Source of the DNA: Dermatemys mawii
Taxonomy: Eukaryota; Chordata; Testudines; Dermatemydidae
Direction of reading: 5' to 3'
Assembly: GCA_007922305.1 (NCBI GenBank)
Contig: ML677335.1
Coordinates: 23,650,867 to 23,714,866 of the forward strand
DNA length: 64,000 bases
This document shows, piece by piece, positions 34,728-47,899 of this stretch (within the stretch, counting starts at the first letter, position 1; every line of letters starts with the position of its first letter). Below the pieces are notes generated by a model that was not told where the DNA came from, searched no databases, and worked only from the letters and a program-made list of their open reading frames with translations. A program made the position numbers and the translations under genes.

Positions 34728-35448
34728 CAGTGGTTCCCAAACTTTAACAACCTGTGAATTCCTTTCACTAAAATGTCAAGTCTCACAAACTCCCTCTTAA
34801 AAATGAATATATCTAGGGATTTTCTCCTTTACCTGAGTAAAATTATAAAAGCAGTGATCTTGGAAATATAAAGTTTATTTATGACATGCTCATTACACAT
34901 TATTTATTATTATTTATCATTATAGTATTTTTATTACATGATGAAAATTGCAACACTCTTCCGTAGCTTGTATCACTTTGAATAAGACTGTTTTAAGACA
35001 AGGCTCCTATGTTTCATGAAGGAGTATCAGATGTGAAACAGCATGAATATACTTAAGAAGCCAACTCGAAGTGTTCCTCCTACACAAGCATTCAGGTTGG
35101 AGCAGGCCATGCAAACACGCATGTTACAACAAAGCTTAAACTTGTTCTTCATAATAATTTTTAAAACAATATTAGTTGCCTATTTCATTTTAAAAACAGC
35201 AAAAAATATCCACCTCCCTTTCCATTTCTTATAAGGAGTCTTAAAGTTTAAATCTCCTCAGTGTGATACATATGCTTGCTTTGATCTGCTTAGCTCTTGG
35301 AAGTCCAGGGGCTCCAGGCTGACAGCCCAGTGCTGCCCAGGGTTCCTAGGAACAGCTCTGTCCATCATTAGGGAATTTTTCCCCGAGAACCCCGTGTAAC
35401 ATTTTGCAAATGCCCAGGGGTTCATGAACCCCAGTTTGGGAACCATTG
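34728..35448. mobile_element. 721-bp hAT element with perfect 8-bp TSD
   Basis: Starts CAGTGGTTCCCAAACT and ends AGTTTGGGAACCATTG, flanked by CCTTAGGA at 34720-34727 and CCTTAGGA at 35449-35456. It is the largest hAT copy here. The middle is AT-rich and I see no transposase motif, so it is non-autonomous. Confidence 0.95.
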
Positions 35449-35456
35449 CCTTAGGA

Positions 35457-37390
35457 TGATGATCACTGTCAGAAGATGTCTTTCCAAAATTCACCTAAGC
35501 TTCTATTGAATCTCTTGGTTTTGGGAATCTCAGTTGCCAGTCACAAATGCAAAAATACTGAAATTACAGAGGTGGCAAATAACTAACTACAAGCACACAA
35601 TGGGTTAAAACAGTCCCCTGTAAACAGTAGCATGTGTGAGCATCCAGTCTGATACATCAAATGTCCTGTGGAAATCAATGTCTCATCCCTGGAAATAGAG
35701 AGTTTGTAAGAACTTGCACCAACAGAAGGCAGAGCACAGTAGCTGGCAGCATGCCCCCGCCTTTCCTCCAGCGTGCTGACACTCTTTGCTTGGGGGAGTG
35801 GTGAATGAGAAAGTTTCTTTGCACTTAGTACCCAGGAAAAGCGACCTTCAGGCAGAGTAGTTCTTTGGAAAAACTTCCCCATCCGTGACAGATTTGACTA
35901 TAAATCTCCAGTATTAATGCCCCGGTTCCCAAGGTCTGTCATCCTGCATGCTGGTTAGGCACGCAAGTTGCTTGAAAACAACGTACTGATTCATCAGTCA
36001 TTTCTTAGACACGTCGGATCCTGTTGCTGCTACCAGGAGGTTGAAGGAAGACTGCAAGCTGTGTTTATCTGTGTATACATGTGAGATAGAAGGCTGCCTT
36101 GGGGTTGCCACCCCAGTGAGAAGAAATAATAGGGTGTACCTGTGCACTGGGAAAATTAACTGTAAAGCAAGAAAATCTGCCTTAATATAAGAGAGCCAAT
36201 TTGTACAAGGTTTTGATGCACTCACCTTTCACCTCTGGTTTGAAACATTGGAGGAGAGCTTTGTGTGGCTTTCAGAATTGAAGTGGCAGGTCTGAGGCAG
36301 AGCAGTCCTGAAGTACACATGCATAACTGCCTGAGGGAAGTTTGTACACCACTTCATGCTATACTTGGCTCTAATCAGTGCTACTGTCAATCTCTCCCTT
36401 TTGATTTCTCCTCAAAACTTCCAAGCCACAGGGATGCTGCTGCAGGTGTTAGTCATTTCCATACATTTGTCTTTTTCTTTGTTGTGTGGTCAATAAGATG
36501 CAAAATGAGTTTCCTCATGGGACGGCCACCATGTTGCATTAGTGGCAGATGGGCTGAGTAGCCTGCCAGGGTCCTTTGGTTCAAATACAATTGAGTCTTA
36601 ACTAGAAAGCTATTTTTTTTTCCTTTCAAAAGTGCCTTTGTGAATAATTTCTCTGAAAAGGAAGAGAGGAATGGAAGCATTTTCCTGTTGAAGATGGAAA
36701 GAGTAAGGTTGATTGCAAAACAGATGCAGCGAGGGTATCTGTTTTATTTGTATAGGCATTAGGAAAGTTATGAATCTCTTGCAGTTCTGCTGAGACAATC
36801 CTTTCTTTATTCCCTTCTCATTCATTGCTGGTTAATCAGGCTTATTACTAGTCTTTAATAATGACAGTGATAATCTCAGGCTTCACACCAAATCTGAGAA
36901 AATTTGGGAGGTGCCTAGGCAACAGCGCTCTCTTCATTCTCACAAGAACAAGGGCCAGAATCAAGAGGTTTCAACCATTCACCTTTTTGCAGTGCTTCAT
37001 ATCTTAGCAACCTCGTACTAAAATAACTATCCTTTAATGGGCGGGAGGAAAAGAGGTGCATTTCATGTTGCTGAAAAGGGAGCGATAACTGGCTGGAATG
37101 AGGCACTGTACAAGCAAGCAATGGGCAAGTTTCTTTTACATTGAGTGAGGCCAATATGCCTCAATCCTGCCGTGAAGCAGTGACATAAACAAAAGTCCAA
37201 TGGGGCTATGGACAGCCTGAGCTTGCCTTGTTTATTTCACTTGTGATCCTAAATCACAATCGTAAGCCCAGGTGTCCACAGGTGGAACGTTAGTCCATTA
37301 ATTTACGGTGCCATTTAGCCTCTTGCCAGTGCATCCTGCCCTCCAGCAATAAAAATCCTGAAGGGGACCTGATATGTCTTCAAATATGTT
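35457..37390. other. Intronic stretch; possible conserved element at its end
   Basis: No mobile element is recognised. The part 37155-37375 (GCCTTGTTTATTTCACTTG, TCCATTAATTTACGG, CACAGGTGG) looks unique and enhancer-like, an inference from texture only. Confidence 0.33.
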
Positions 37391-37394
37391 GAGA

Positions 37395-37520
37395 ACTGCG
37401 ATTAATTGTTCTCTATGTCCACTGGAGGTAGGACAAGAAATAGTGGGCTTGTCTGCCCCAAGGGAGATTCAGATTTGATATTGGGGGAAAACTTTCTAAC
37501 TCTAAGGTTGTTATCCTTTG
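37395..37520 (+). mobile_element. CR1 LINE 3' fragment, first half
   Basis: TTGTTCTCTATGTCCACTGG, GGACAAGAAATAGTGGGCTT and GGGAGATTCAGATTTGATAT plus AACTTTCTAACT are the CR1 segment that precedes GGTAGTTAAGCTCTGG. In the CR1 copy at 55735 these two segments are contiguous; here the next segment appears only at 38535. Confidence 0.7.
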
Positions 37521-37895
37521 TGACTGAAAATGATGCTGATGATGGTATTCTGTCTGGAGAATAGTGTGGTGGTTGTTGCTCAAAAGACTGATGCATAAGT
37601 GGTGGTCCCTCCCACATGGAGTGTGTAGGTAGCTCAATGCCGAGGAAGGGAGTACAACCTGTGCCTGCTGAATCTGACGCTGTGCCTCAAGATCAATATG
37701 GCAGTTATATGGGATTGAACTGGGTAATCCCACTATTGACTGTTGCTCACCAGCCTGATCTATCTGTGGCTGACTCCCCTCAGCTGCTAACGTCAATGTT
37801 TCACATTATGTTTTGTTGTGTCTTTGAAACATTTCTTCTGGCTGCCTCATATACAGCTAATCACTTTCAGATTGCCATGGTGATCTGGTGTCATC

Positions 37896-38389
37896 TGTCA
37901 TGACTGGAATGAGGTCAGATAGACTTAGTGGCCAGAGCAGAAGTTGGGAGTCAGGCTGAGTCAGGTACCGGCAGGTCAGAGTCCAAGACAGTCCAGTGGG
38001 CTAGCAGAGAGTCAGGTAACAGGAGACAGGCAAGGTCAGGTTACCAGGAGATCAGGGTCTGGTGCTAGGTTGCAGACAGAAATTGAAGAGCAAAGCCAAG
38101 GACAAACCAGCGTCAGAAGTTGGAGTCTAGGGTCTGTTGTGAGCAGGGTCTGGAGTGGACACAGGCAGGCAGTCTATGTTGCTTAGACAGCTTCCTGTCA
38201 CAACTTCCTAGTCTAAGTACTGGTACCAACCCTGCAAGGGCCCACCAGTCAGGTCTTGCTGGGCTATACTTCCTGCCAAGCCCAGCCACATAGGGCCCTC
38301 CATTGGGAGTCCAATCTAAGCCTCCAATGGTGATGTGGTGGTGTCAGCAGCACAGAACTCCCATGGTTCCAGCCCTGCTGGTTCTTACA
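37896..38389. mobile_element. LTR-like element with 5-bp TSD
   Basis: Starts TGTCATGACTGG and ends GGTTCTTACA (TG..CA), flanked by TCATC at 37891-37895 and TCATC at 38390-38394. Internally it has repeated GTCAG/AGGTCAG motifs. It is 494 bp long. Related repeats lie at 11275 and 23667. No internal viral region adjoins. Confidence 0.75.
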
Positions 38390-38534
38390 TCATCCATCCT
38401 CAACACATGACCATCCCAGTGTAAACTGTGGTGCAATAAGCATGGTTTCAATCCCGGTGCATGAGTACATTCCAGAACCTCATTCCTGGTCCTTTTATCC
38501 TGCCATTTGATGCAGAGTATGGCATGCAGGTGTC

Positions 38535-38710
38535 AAAAGAGGTAGTTAAGCTCTGGAGTAGGCTTCTAAAGGGGGTCGTGGAGTTCCCATTATTGCAGGC
38601 TTGTAAGCCCATGTTGGAAAAAGGCTGGTTAGGAATGGTCTAGGTTTACTTGGTCCTGCCCCAGACTTGATGACTTCTCTAGGTCTCTCCTAGCCCTGGG
38701 TTTCTATGAA
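38535..38710 (+). mobile_element. CR1 LINE 3' end, second half
   Basis: GGTAGTTAAGCTCTGGAGTA, GGAATGGTCTAGGTTTACTT and ACTTGATGACTTCTCTAGGT, then TTTCTATGAA, are the standard CR1 3' untranslated end. Continues the fragment at 37395-37520. Confidence 0.78.
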
Positions 38711-40380
38711 CCTCATGCAAACAAAGACTCAGTCCAGTGGCGTGTTGTGACATGAAGAGAGACAAACATGAAAATCAACTGACCTTCCCTCCTTCCCCAA
38801 GAAGTGTGTTCATTTGAGAGAATGTGTGGTTTTTCCTTTACATGACACTGAGTAGCTGTGCATCTAGCTGGAAACTAATGGTTGAATGAGGCAGAAAATG
38901 TAAAGGTGGAATTGAGCCACCTTGTAAACTGTATCAGGTGTGACGTTTCCTGTATGACAGCGCTTGTCTCGGGACAATGCCATAGCCCCATACTACGCAG
39001 TCCTAGGGCTCCGCCTTTAGCCTTAAAATGTTTACTAGGTTCCTTCATCTTATCACTGGCTGACTTTTATCTGGGGACAGAGAGCCAAGCCAGACCCAGG
39101 TCAGGGTTTTATGCCAGACTTCTGCTTCTGAGCTCAGCTCGATCTTCCAGTTGCTGGGGCTTTTTAACACCACTGAGAACTATTTGAGCAAAATTGCAGA
39201 ATGCCTATTGGGTTGATGTTCCCTTCAGTGACCCCTTCTGTGAATGACTACAGCCAGTATTCATGCACTGGAAATCGTCATTGGCAATTGTGAAAGAAGC
39301 TAGGGCTGGAGTCAGAGAGCTTCTCCATAAGGAATGCTGGCACTGAATAGGAAAGGACAAAGTACCAAATATCCATTTGCACTCTGCAAACCTAGTTAGA
39401 TTTTTCTCTTCCCTTCAGGAATGGCTAAACAGCACAGGAACGGTTCAGTTTCCAGCAGACACATGAGTTTTCAGAATTAAAATCTGTATTCAATACATTT
39501 TCCCTTCCTTTCTGCTCATGTGTCATATAGAGGAACTCATTCATTCAAGTTCCATCTTAAACCTCTTACTGCTGGGAAGGGGGCTGGAACATAGCCAGTA
39601 CAGAGTGTTCATATGGACCCTAGTCCTGGATTCTCACCTCTGTTGGCAATGTATGTGTAGTGCAGTGTTCATGGTGTGTTAGGAATTGGCCTCTAGGAGT
39701 TCATGAAACAAGACTGGCTTAGCTGAGGGGCACTTCAAGATACAGTAGACTTATGAGGTTCTGGGAGTGAGCTGGTTTGACACATGAGTCAGTGGTGTTA
39801 TGGAAGCTGATAATATTGAATGAGATGGAAAAATACTTGACACACTAGCTATCAGTACACAGGCTGCTGTGTCTTGCACTTTTCTCCTCTCTGATGTTTA
39901 CAAGTAGCCATGGTCAATACTCATCTCTCTCTTAATGACCAGCAATTAAGGCTTCAAGGGAGGGAAAAGCTTTACTCTGAGAAATTAAAGGAAAAAAAGT
40001 CTAAAACGGTGACTTATTGGATCATTTCCTCCCCCATAGATTTCTACTTTAGAACAGTCCATGAAACCAGTGTGATTACTCCCCCCTTTCCCCTCCTCCA
40101 ACACCTAGATAGCTGGGATTTCATTTGGGTTTTGTTTTTTTTTACTTTGGATTTTTAATTTTTTTGACTGTGGCTGGGTTGGGCACAGAGGAGAGAGACA
40201 TGCATAGAATCACAGTCACATATTGGGGCTGCAAACCTGAGTGCAGTAGAAGCTGCATAACTTGCTTCTTATCATTCTGACTTTTCTAGGTCACCTTGGC
40301 CATTCGTTGGTCTGAAATATCTCACCTTTTCCTAGGCTCAGGAGTCCATTGCATGACACGTCATTAGTTTATTTCCCATT
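38711..40380. other. Intronic stretch, no feature recognised
   Basis: No paired termini or known repeats seen. Short poly(T) near 40135-40165. Confidence 0.4.
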
Positions 40381-40629
40381 TAGGGCTTGTCTACACTTAC
40401 TGTGCTGTAGCTGCAGCACTTAGTGAAGATGCTACTTACGCTTCCATCAGCAGAGGTACAACACCTGCCCAAGAGCCATTAGCTGTGTTGATGGGAGAAG
40501 CTCTCCCATTGACTTAATGCTGTCTAAGCCAGTTGGTCTAACTATGTTGTTCAGTGATTTGGAAAATCCACACCCCTGAGTGACATAGTTATACTAACAG
40601 GAGTTTGTAGTATAGAACAAGTTGCAGTA
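40381..40629. mobile_element. Harbinger-like MITE
   Basis: Begins TAGGGCTTGTCTACACT immediately after an ATT, giving the TTA-type target. The right end is the decayed AGTATAGAACAAGTT. CCACACCCCTGAGTGACATA links it to 30917-31059. Confidence 0.7.
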
Positions 40630-43600
40630 TTGTTACAGTCAAATGGCACCAAAGTATAGTGACTCCTTTACTACATCCTCTGTCTCAACAGGACCAAGAC
40701 AGAACCAGTTGGAGGAAGGTCTAAACTAATCGCATTGCTCCAGAGCTCCTATTTCCCCCACATTTAAACTGCTACTTCTCTTCATTCTATAATAGTCAGC
40801 TTCCTGCATGTTCATGGAAGTTTGTGTCGTATGAGATGTTGAGTATGTCCCTAGACATGCAGTTTTGTGAGAAGAACCTGACTGGGTAATACCTGTATCC
40901 TCCAGTAGGAACAAGGAATGGAAATGCAAAGTATAGTAGCTCCTGCAGTAATGTCTCTAGGGACTGGACACTGTCCTACTTTTCAAGTCATCTGTCTGCC
41001 GCTTGACAATTATTTTTAATGAACAGTTGATGTACAGCACAGATTTGCTACTTCTAAGTGCTGGACTAGAAAGCTGTGAGCTCCACTATTGTCAAAGCTT
41101 TTCCTGTATTCCCTATAGCAGCTTCTGCAGTGCCTGAAGAAGTAGATAACTTTCCCTGCAAATGGGGGACATTCCTTATAAATATTAGGTAAAATTCTGG
41201 ACCTACTGAATTCATTGGGGCAGAATTTTGCACTCTATCTTTCACTTGCATAACCCCTTTCTTTCTGAGGTATCTGTATCTCAGACTTGCAATATTATGC
41301 ACATTTATCAGTCCATGCACAAATCTTTCTCCACTTTTTACCACCATGATGAAGATAATGAAAAAGCAAATGATTTCACTTGTCTGTCCTAAAAATAAAA
41401 CTTACTTCCTCCAGAATAGTAATGTTGTTCCAAATCAACTTTGAATGCTTTACAAGCCATGAAGGAATAACTTCACCTTCTACTGAAATGCAACTGTATC
41501 TGAAGTGAAGCCTGGTCAGGTGGCACAAAGCAACAACATACAAAAGGTGCCACAGGTTTAGTTAATATCCAGGTAGAGCTGACATATATTCCTATGCACA
41601 TTACTGCAGTTTATCTACTTCAGAGAGTTGAAGGGTTGAATCACTCCTGCAGGGGTTAAAACCTGTGGTTTCAATGGAATTGGGTATTTCAAACCTGATG
41701 TTTGTACCACATAACCATAATACCTAGCAGCACTCTAACTGGGGGAGACTGGGACTACTATTCCTCTCTGGAGGGAGCTGGCACATAGATTACTTTTACA
41801 TGGAGATTTGATTACTGTGGAGTTGATGGGGTTCTTCCTTGGAAAAGCTCTTGGTGTTTCTCTTATGAGTCTTTGTTTGCATTCCTGATTTCCTTTCCTG
41901 TCCCACTGTTGCGTGGTACGTGTTTGTTGGGTTGCTGAGATGAAGAGCTGAAAGAACAAGATAGGGAAATCAAAAATGTATAGCTAGGATGCTGGGTAAG
42001 GAACCACAGATGGAACTAGAGTTGGGTGAATGCTTTAGTGAGATGTTCATGAATGCTCTTCTGAATACGACTTCATTTTGGTATTTCACAGCTCCTCTTA
42101 CTCACTTTGTATTCACATTCATGCAAATGACATTACGTTTTCAAGGAAATTCACAGAAAGATAATGTTGTTAATACTCCTCATGTTTTGCATAGGTGTTC
42201 ACATGGCCATCTTGAAAGCTGTTTCTGGATTTAGACATCATTCAATCCAGAGGAAGAAACAATCCCATGTGCCTTAGCTGACCAATTGTGCAATGTGAAT
42301 AGCAAATTGCTAATACTCAGAACAATAGTCATAATGAGCAGTTAGCAAGAAATCCATAAACTGAAATATGTTTTTAATAAACCACTTGTTGAACACACTC
42401 AAATAATTAATACATTTGTAAGAATCCAAGTCTATTTTGCAGATAGCCCTTCTGACGGTTTGTGAGTTAGAGTCACTGAGGAAATCATTCACTAGGGTTG
42501 GTGGTCTAGCTGTAGCAAGGACCTCCAGATGTTTGTTTGCAGTAGTATACTATTTCATGGATAAGATACTTCCGGGTACATTAACTCAGAAGCAGACTTC
42601 TGGTGCATACTTGTATGTTTCCACACCCTCACCCTCACCTGAGAAGTTCTATTGTAAGAGAGCCTGTTCCAGCAAAAAAATCTTTGTTTCTTGCTCATAA
42701 TTCTTTTGGCCATATTTGGCATCTGACATATGCAAACTGATGGAAGAGCCCTGTGTGAGCTTTCAATGCTTCAGCTAATTCAACCCTCCATGGCACACCT
42801 CACATTATTAGTACATCAGGAAGGCTTGCTCCTCTAGTGCAGGTCAACTGTTGGGTCTTGACTTTTGTTTTATTTGGTTGGGTTTTCTAGATATAACTGT
42901 AGGAGAGAGGGATGATGAATTCCCCAGTCTGTCAGCTTTGAGAAGGCTTTTGTTTGTCCTGCTCTTATGCTTTGTCTCCACTCTTACGAGTGGAATTTGT
43001 AGTTTCTTATGGGATGTAGGAGTAGGGCTTGAATATAAAGTTGCTAGAAAGGTGGAATGTACAGACTTGAGGTCATCTGGAGACCAGAACTCTGCTCAGC
43101 CCCCTCAAAAGGGGGAAGGATTTATCAGTTCATTAGCGAATCATCAGTCCAGTGTAATCCATTCATTTCCCCCAGTTTTATTTTGTTTCTGTTGTTAAAC
43201 ACCCCAAGCTGGTTTTTAAAGTCCTGTAACTGAACTGCCCCATTACTCACATGTGAGAGGACAACAGAACACCAGGCCGCTCTGAAATGTCTCTCCACAT
43301 CGGTGTCATTAATAACCGTAATGTTGGCATCACTCGTTCCTAAATAGCCTCATTTATCAACAAGCAATTTACTGTGGAACGGTGGCAGGGATGCAGATAA
43401 GCAGTTGTGGCTGAGATATCATGTGCCACCTGCAAAGTCTCTCTCCCCACCTTCTTTTTTGGCATTTCTGTGCTGGAGAAGGGAAGAAAGAGAAAAACAC
43501 TAGAAAAAACCTGAAACGTGACTTCTGTTGTGAGCAGCCATCTCCTCCCAGCAGCCTTGGAACTAGCCTCTGCTCTGTGCAAGGCCTCTTCAGAGCTGGG

Positions 43601-45130
43601 AGTTGATAGCTTAAAGTGTTCCTGAGTTCTACATGCAATGGTAGCATAGAAGCATCCACATGCAAGGTGTGGTTTTTGTTAAAGATGGTGTATGTGCATC
43701 TCCCTAGTCCTGTAATGTCCCTCTGATCCCCCTTACCCCTCTCTTTGTTAGGCATTCATCTACACTCCAATTTGTTAAATTAACTGTCCAGCGGCTGGTT
43801 ATTTCTGTTGGTTTTGTTTTGTTTTGTTGGGTTTTTTTGTTTTTATGGTAGGGAAGGAGAAGGGCTTATGGAGGGTATATAGCTGATTAACCAAGAATTA
43901 ACTCTTTAACAGTGAGTCCTGCCAGCGTCTGGTCTATTCCCATGGGTCCCACTCATACTACAGCTGTAGCTTGGGGATCATGGGTTGTAGACTGTCATCT
44001 GTGCAGTGGGTTGAGGAAGGATGCAAAGCAGTAAGGTTTTTATTGTATCTAAAATACATATACTTCACAATAAGTGGGTTGAATCATCTAGTGTAAGTTC
44101 AGGAACTGAAACCAGTTCAGTATTGATTACTACTTGTAAAAGCCCACTTTGGTTCAGGACTCAAAACCTTATAGGACAGTCCGGCCACTGCCCCCATACC
44201 CTTTTGACTTCAGCCAACCAGCATGACTTTGACTTTGATTTCCTCAGAGAGCTTTTCCTTTCCCCTAGTGCACTTCGCTATTGCACCAGAGTACACTCTG
44301 GCCACCAAACCACCATACTGGCCAGCCTAATTATGATGTTGGTGAATTTGCTCTAAAATGGGGATTTGTAGCTGCCAGTTGAACAGCAGCCACCAGTTGT
44401 GGGCAGAAGGGATCTTGTCCAAAGGACAGTACTTCTAACATTATGCCATAAGCCTAATAATAGACTACACCATCCACACTGGATAGGAACCAACATCCTG
44501 GTTGGGATCATACCACACAGCTTTCTAGCAAATGGAGCCCCTTTGGAGGCACTCTGACAAATGCCAGGGCATACCTCTGTTGGAGCAGAATATCACAATA
44601 GACAGAATAGACAAGCAGGGTGAAAATGCCACAGCGAGGTGTGCACTAATCTTGTGTGTGTGTGTATAATGCCCCTTCTCTTCAGCAGTTCAAAGCAGCA
44701 AAGTGGAGAGGCAGGGCTACAGGGAAGTTCTGCAGCACGGTGGCTTTTCTTCCCACTGACAGAAGTCAGAACCTTAAGGCCACTTCATCATCTTGCCAGG
44801 CAAAAAATAAGATTTATGGGAGAGCCCCTTTACTTTGGAGCACATATAGTAAGAGCTGTACCCTGCTTCCAGCCAAAGCATCTCCAGAAGGGATCAGCTC
44901 GCTTCCTCTCCTTCAGCTCAGGTCACCAGAGCCAAATCTTGGTCAATATTATATGAACCTGAGGGTGCCAAATCACTTTTCTCTTTCCAGAGTCCATTTC
45001 ACATTGAATGTAAGATTTCTGTGACTGTGACATCCCTCCCCCCATCCCCGTTGCCTTTTTTTCTCCTTATGCACAGTACTCAAAGCACTGTGATATGACC
45101 TCCAGTGGGGAGAACTAGTGTGCCAGGCCT
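40630..45130. other. Intronic stretch, largely unassigned
   Basis: Apart from a TTTTG-rich patch near 43810-43840 and a (TG)n run near 44653-44665, I see no repeats that I can name. Frames of up to 128 codons (minus, 43369-43755) show no recognisable domain. Confidence 0.4.
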
Positions 45131-45134
45131 CCTG

Positions 45135-45300
45135 ATTCAGTATGCCGATGGATAGAGTGGGGGATTGGGAATTAGGTCTCCCTGGGTTCTACTCCCAGTG
45201 CTGTCCCTCACTAGTTTGTATTACAGCAGCACGCAGTGTGCTGCTACATGTTGTGTAAATGATAGAAAGACAAAATCCCTGCCCTGAAAGTTCTGTGCTC
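45135..45300 (+). repeat. tRNA-derived SINE-like fragment
   Basis: GGATAGAGTGGGGGATTGGGA resembles an A box region and GGGTTCTACTCCC a B box, as in MIR-like SINEs (GGGTTCTATTCCC). The following AAATCCCTGCCCTGAAAG and, near 45370, CACTTTGAAATGCTCAGGTA match tails of such SINEs. Confidence 0.5.
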
Positions 45301-46129
45301 AGTTTCTAGGAGGGATAATCACTCACTCACTTTGCAGGAACATTGAGGTTAAAATTATTTGTTTGTAATGCACTTTGAAATGCTCAGGTAGTAGATGCTA
45401 TAAACTTACAAATGATTAATATTCTCCATTGGATCATCTGGTAAAGATGCACCTCCAGTCTGTGCGGCTCCTGACTTTGAGTCTTGTTTGTAGATCTTGT
45501 AGTCAGAAGCCTTTGGGTTCAAGGTCCTCTCTTTGCCCCTAAGCACTTACTAGTTGGCAATTACAACAATGAGCACGATCTTCCCAGTCTGATCTAGAAA
45601 ATCTGTCTCTCACCTCTCCAGTGTCCTCCCTGTACTTTCAAGCTGGAACCCTTCATAAGTAGGGCAGTTCTGCCTATTAATTATCTCTGTGATTCCTTGT
45701 ACAACTAGCCTTGTGGCAATCTGAATAATTTACACAAATCATTCTTGTTTCTGGAAATTCATAGTGAATCCAAAATAACTTCAACCACTACCAAACCCAA
45801 GTCAGTCTGGAAAATCTACTGAGAAGTAATCATTTTGCAGTTGCTATTTGATATGAGTTTTCCCAAATGCAAGACTTGGTCACTGCAAGATGATGTTCTG
45901 ACATTGTTGGCAAAGCCATGCCTTTAAACACTTGGGGGACTGGATAGCTCAGAGAACCTCTAGTTCAGTGTGGAAACTCTGCTGAGGCCTGACACAAATG
46001 GGTTGTGTATTAGTCATTTGCTGTCTGATGCTTGGGGGTACAAAGTTAGTCCGTGGACTCGATCCAGTTCTCAATGGATTGGTGTGCTTTTTCTCCCTTT
46101 GACTGACTACCCCATGTTTGGCCTCCCTC

Positions 46130-46335
46130 TTAGTTTCTTTCTCCTCCCACCTATCTTCCAAAGGACACCAAACTCAATTGACCTCCTCCTCCTACCCATT
46201 TCTCAACTCTCCAGCCTTCCTTCCTCCCCTCTCTTCCTCCCACTCCTGACTTTTGGGTCTGGGCCCAGCTGGTGCTGTGACCTTCCCACACCACTCTTCC
46301 TGCTGCTGCTCCTTCCCTTCCTTCTGCTGGTGCTG
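46130..46335. repeat. Polypyrimidine tract on the plus strand
   Basis: Nearly 200 bp dominated by C and T (TCCTCC, CTTCC and CTGCTG repeats). It explains the 158-codon leucine/serine/proline-rich frame here, which is not a gene. Confidence 0.7.
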
Positions 46336-46719
46336 CTGCTTATGTCCCGGTGCTGTGTCCACATGTGCCACCCCCATCTCTGCTGGCCACCATCAGCTCT
46401 AGAATTAGTTTACCATATAGAAACTATGGGATGTGCATATCCTTAATGGGTAGCATGACCTAATTTAGAGAGGAAGAAGTGGCTGGCCATGAATACATCA
46501 TCGTGTGAAGTAATTTTCCCCAGGATCAGATTGGCAGTGATCAGGTTTTTGCCTTCCTCTGCAGTGTATCAGGATTATCTGGGTATTTCTCATTTAATGA
46601 ATTCCCTGCCATTGCAGGGGCCTCAGGAATTGATTACCTTGGTCCCTCTGTTGGCTACCTGGGGCACATAATAGTCTGGTCTCCTGTGGGCTATAATATT
46701 TTGGTCTAATTTGGGTCAT

Positions 46720-46800
46720 TGGGTTTAGTGTGGGTGCTATACAGGAGGTCAGGTGAGATGATCTGGGGTCCTTTCTAGCCTAGAACTCTGACTGTCTAAC
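46720..46800 (+). mobile_element. CR1 extreme 3' end fragment
   Basis: CTATACAGGAGGTCAGGTGA then GATGATCTGGGGTCCTTTCT matches the CR1 ending ACAGGAGGTCAGACTAGATG followed by GGTCCCTTCTGGCC. Confidence 0.62.
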
Positions 46801-47085
46801 AAATCATCCTTTAGATGCTTCCCTCCTGCCCTTCTTTATATGTTCCTGTTGGACAGTTTCATGCAGGGGGTACTATTATCCTGATCAGCTCCAGCCCTAT
46901 AAGTCTGTCAAAGGCTTTTCACCTTATCACTGTGTCTACTCACTCTGAACAGCAAGAAGTCAGTGTTGTCACTAACTGCAACAAAAATACTCCCTTTTCA
47001 ATCAAGCACTAATTCTAACCCCCACTTTCCCAAAATCCCCTGTTCCAACAGGCTTTGGATGTGAGAGAAATGCCTATGAGACACA

Positions 47086-47235
47086 CTTCATAGAATCAGA
47101 ATATCAGGATTGGAAGGGACCTCAGGAGATCATTTAGTCCAACACCCCGCTCAAAGCAGGATCAATCCCCAATTAAATCATCCAACAGATTTTTGCCCCA
47201 TATCCCTAAATGGCCCCCTCAAGGATTGAACTCAC
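47086..47235 (-). mobile_element. CR1 3' end fragment, minus orientation
   Basis: ATAGAATCAGAATATCAGGA, GGAAGGGACCTCAGGAGATC and AGTCCAACACCCCGCTCAAA are the reverse complement of the CR1 tail; the terminal ATTCTATG microsatellite-like unit is at the left. Confidence 0.85.
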
Positions 47236-47779
47236 TTCACATGGATTGACTAATGGGAAAAGGACAGAATAAGACTGTGGACACTCTGAAAGGACTTGTC
47301 ATCTGTTGTCTGCCTGGCTGCTGCTTCCCATTCCATATGAGGTTACATTTCAGACTGTGCTTGGTCAAAACTCCCAATACCATAAAATCTGAGTAATGAT
47401 GTCAGGCTAAAAAGCTCCCTATAAAAGTAGGTGACTGTTGCTGGTGTTGCCATTCTAGGTGTCCACTTCTCTGCATCCTTTTTTGTTGGCCAGGAATCAG
47501 CTGCTTTCACGGCACCCAAAGTTTTCTGTATGTTTTAGAGACACCTTTTGGATCTGCACACCCCCAACACATGGATTAGTTTATCCGAGGATTAGCTGGA
47601 TACATGTGCATGCTTGTGCACACTGGTACGTGTTTTATGAGGTGACCATGTAGTGTAGTGTTAGACCTTCAGAGAGAGATGTCAGAACTTGAGAGATTTG
47701 GAGAGGAAAAATGGCAGGTACAATGCAGAGGTACAACCACACAAAGTCTTATATCAATAATAGTAATAATCATCCCTTC

Positions 47780-47895
47780 CTTTTCTGTTACATTTTTCAT
47801 CAGCAGATCTCAAAATGCTTTACAAAGGAAGTCAATATCATTATCCTCATTTTACAGGTGGGAAAACCAAAGCACAAAATGGGGACCAGACGTGA
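47780..47895 (-). repeat. MIR/L2-type tail
   Basis: TCATTATCCTCATTTTACAG and GGTGGGAAAACCAAAGCAC correspond to the conserved L2/MIR motif CATTTTACAGATGAGGAAAC. Preceded by CAAAATGCTTTACAAAGG. Confidence 0.55.
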
Positions 47896-47899
47896 AAAT

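Noticed and set aside
45135..45300. Functional tRNA gene from A- and B-box-like motifs
   Set aside because: No cloverleaf can be drawn; it fits a decayed SINE head.
45970..46446. 158-codon plus ORF with hydrophobic Leu/Pro-rich tail, membrane-protein-like
   Set aside because: It is produced by a polypyrimidine tract (46130-46335), not by protein-coding constraint.
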